Of a stretch of DNA of 64,000 nt, positions 62,911 through 64,000 are shown piece after piece. How positions within the stretch are numbered: the first letter of the stretch is position 1; every line of letters starts with the position of its first letter. The notes beneath the pieces were generated by a model that saw only the letters and a list, made by a program, of their open reading frames with translations, did no database searches and was not told the origin of the DNA. The DNA comes from Saposhnikovia divaricata (taxonomy: Eukaryota > Streptophyta > Magnoliopsida > Apiales > Apiaceae), in NCBI GenBank assembly GCA_036435485.1, contig JAZHRN010000139.1:3906001-3970000 (forward strand). The letters run 5' to 3'. The position numbers and the translations under genes were made by a program.

Positions 62911-64000
62911 GAATTCAACGCAATTTTATTTAACGAAGTTCGGACCGGAATCGGAGCTGATATGATCGAAACTCGGTTTTCGGAAACTTCTCAAAGGGAT
63001 TAGTACACGGGATATTGTTAAAAATCAAGTCGGACAATTTTGTGGATATTTTTACATATCTTGTTCCTATGGGTTATTGGAATTCAATGAAATTTTATTT
63101 GGTGCCATTCGGACCTGAATCGGGGCTGAAATGACTGAAACTCGGTTTTCGGATAATCCTCCAAGGGGTTAGTACACGGGATATTGTTAAAAATCGAGTC
63201 GGACCATTTTATGGATATTTTTACATATTTTGTTCCAATGGGTTATTGGAATTCAATGAAATTTTATTTGGTGCCATTCGGACCTGAATCGGGGCTAAAA
63301 TGACTGAAACTCTGTTTTCGGATAATCCTCAAAGGGGTTAGTACACGGGATATTGTTAAAAATCGAGTCGGACCATTTTATGGATATTTTTACATATTTT
63401 GTTCCTATGGGTTATTGGAATTCAACACAATTTTATTTAACGAAGTTCGGACCGGAATCGGAGCTGATATGATCGAAACTCGGTTTTCGGAAACTTCTCA
63501 AAGGGGTTAGTACACGGGATATTGTTAAAAATCAAGTTGGTCCATTTTGTGGATATTTTTACATATTTTGTTCCTATGGGTTATTGGAATTCAACGAAAT
63601 TTTATTTGGTGCCAGTCGGACCTGAATCGGGGCTGAAATGACTGAAACTCGGTTTTCGGATAATCCTCAAAGGGGTTAGTACACGGGATATTGTTAAAAA
63701 TTGAGTCGGACCATTTTATGGATATTTTTACATATTTTGTTCCTATGGGTTATTGGAATTCAACGCAATTTTATTTAACGAAGTTCGGACCGGAATCGGA
63801 GCTGATATGATCGAAACTCGGTTTTCGGAAACTTCTCAAAGGGATTAGTACACGGGATATTGTTAAAAATCAAGTTGGACAATTTTGTGGATATTTTTAC
63901 ATATTTTGTTCCTATGGGTTATTGGAATTCAATGAAATTTTATTTTGTGCCATTCGGACCTGAATCGGGGCTGAAATGACTAAAACTCGGTTTTCGGATA
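62911..64000. repeat. Right-edge partial block (e b b' f a e d..)
   Basis: Follows the 11-mer order for e b b' f a e, but with an ordinary f unit and without the TGTTAAAATC deletion, then a d unit cut by the window edge (63925-64000). Its classes resemble the left end of the window more than the adjacent 11-mers, so the array clearly continues beyond the window. Confidence 0.85.

Larger units (their letters stand above)
1..64000. repeat. 169-bp satellite DNA array, entire window
   Basis: Every line of the window is a variant of one 169-bp monomer with no unique sequence between copies. EcoRI sites recur at 60, 229, 398, 567, 736, 905 and onward at 169-bp steps up to 63925, which counts 378 complete units. 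All copies lie in one orientation. A typical monomer has 65 G+C of 169 bases. Conserved landmarks in each unit are GGGTTATTGGAATTCAA, ACTCGGTTTTCGGA and TTAGTACACGGGATATTG. Length near a nucleosome repeat plus higher-order organisation is typical of eukaryotic centromeric or other constitutive heterochromatin. That role is inferred, not shown. No genes, transposon insertions or inversions were seen anywhere, so long gene-free stretches hold only this satellite. The satellite is not one I can name. Confidence 0.98.

Noticed and set aside
1..64000. CRISPR array
   Set aside because: Repeats are directly adjacent without unique spacers, the unit is 169 bp, and there are no cas genes.
1..64000. 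Transposon or LTR-derived tandem repeat
   Set aside because: No terminal repeats, primer-binding site, polypurine tract or coding remnants were seen. The unit is a simple satellite monomer.
1..64000. A named plant or animal centromeric satellite
   Set aside because: I could not match the monomer to any satellite I know well, so no family name or species is assigned. A database search with one A and one B monomer would settle it.

Overview
The whole 64 kb window is one uninterrupted tandem satellite array. I found no protein-coding gene, RNA gene, transposon, CRISPR array or unique sequence on either strand. The repeat is a 169-bp monomer, about 38% G+C, always in the same head-to-tail orientation. 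Almost every monomer carries one EcoRI site (GAATTC). Stepping from the first site (position 60) to the last (position 63925) gives 378 complete EcoRI-to-EcoRI units plus a partial unit at each edge. Only a handful of indels occur: three inherited +1 copies, several -1 copies and two -7 copies. Their net effect of -17 bp accounts exactly for the distance between first and last site. Array size, monomer length close to nucleosome-repeat length, and multimeric higher-order organisation point to eukaryotic heterochromatin, most probably a centromere, pericentromere or subtelomeric knob. A plant is my best guess. I do not recognise the satellite by name and the sequence alone does not prove centromere function.

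Monomers fall into two families. A-type units read TTTGGTGCC (or GGAGCC, TTTGTGCC) after the EcoRI site, then GGGGCTGAAATGACTG and GGATAATCC. B-type units read TTTAACGAAG or TTTAACGGAG, then GAGCTGATATGATCG and GGAAACTTC. I use one-letter classes throughout. A family: a = AACGAA..GGTGCCAGTCGG; b = AATGAA..GGTGCCATTCGG; b' = b preceded by CCAATGGG (in some copies CGAATGGG or CAAATGGG) and with GGGCTAAAATG; c = GGAGCCAGTCGG; d = TTTTGTGCCATTCGG; g = AACGAA..GGTGCCATTCGG, usually with GGTTATCGG. B family: e = AACGCA..AACGAAG; f = AACACA..AACGGAG; h = AACGAA with a B body.

Laid end to end, these classes form higher-order repeats (HORs) whose period changes along the window: 10/9/10-mers (0.2-5.1 kb); a dispersed 8-mer pair flanking a 4-mer tandem duplication (5.6-10.0 kb); 10-mers (11.9-15.3 kb); a 14-mer (15.4-19.7 kb); 8-mer and 6-mer forms (19.7-22.0 kb); 11-mers (23.2-26.9 and 26.9-30.6 kb); 10- and 12-mers (32.2-37.6 kb); a near-identical 25-mer tandem duplication of 4,225 bp with a nested 3-mer duplication (38.6-47.0 kb); a 12-mer version (47.0-49.1 kb); 13-mers (49.1-55.3 kb); 10-mers carrying a 7-bp deletion (55.3-58.7 kb); and 11-mers to the right edge (59.2-64 kb).

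This is the pattern expected from repeated unequal exchange or conversion acting on blocks of several monomers. Neighbouring blocks share private variants, monomer length is almost invariant, and units containing internal duplications have themselves been duplicated. The window records turnover of a satellite array rather than genes working together. Class assignments and block boundaries were made by eye and are accurate to about one monomer.
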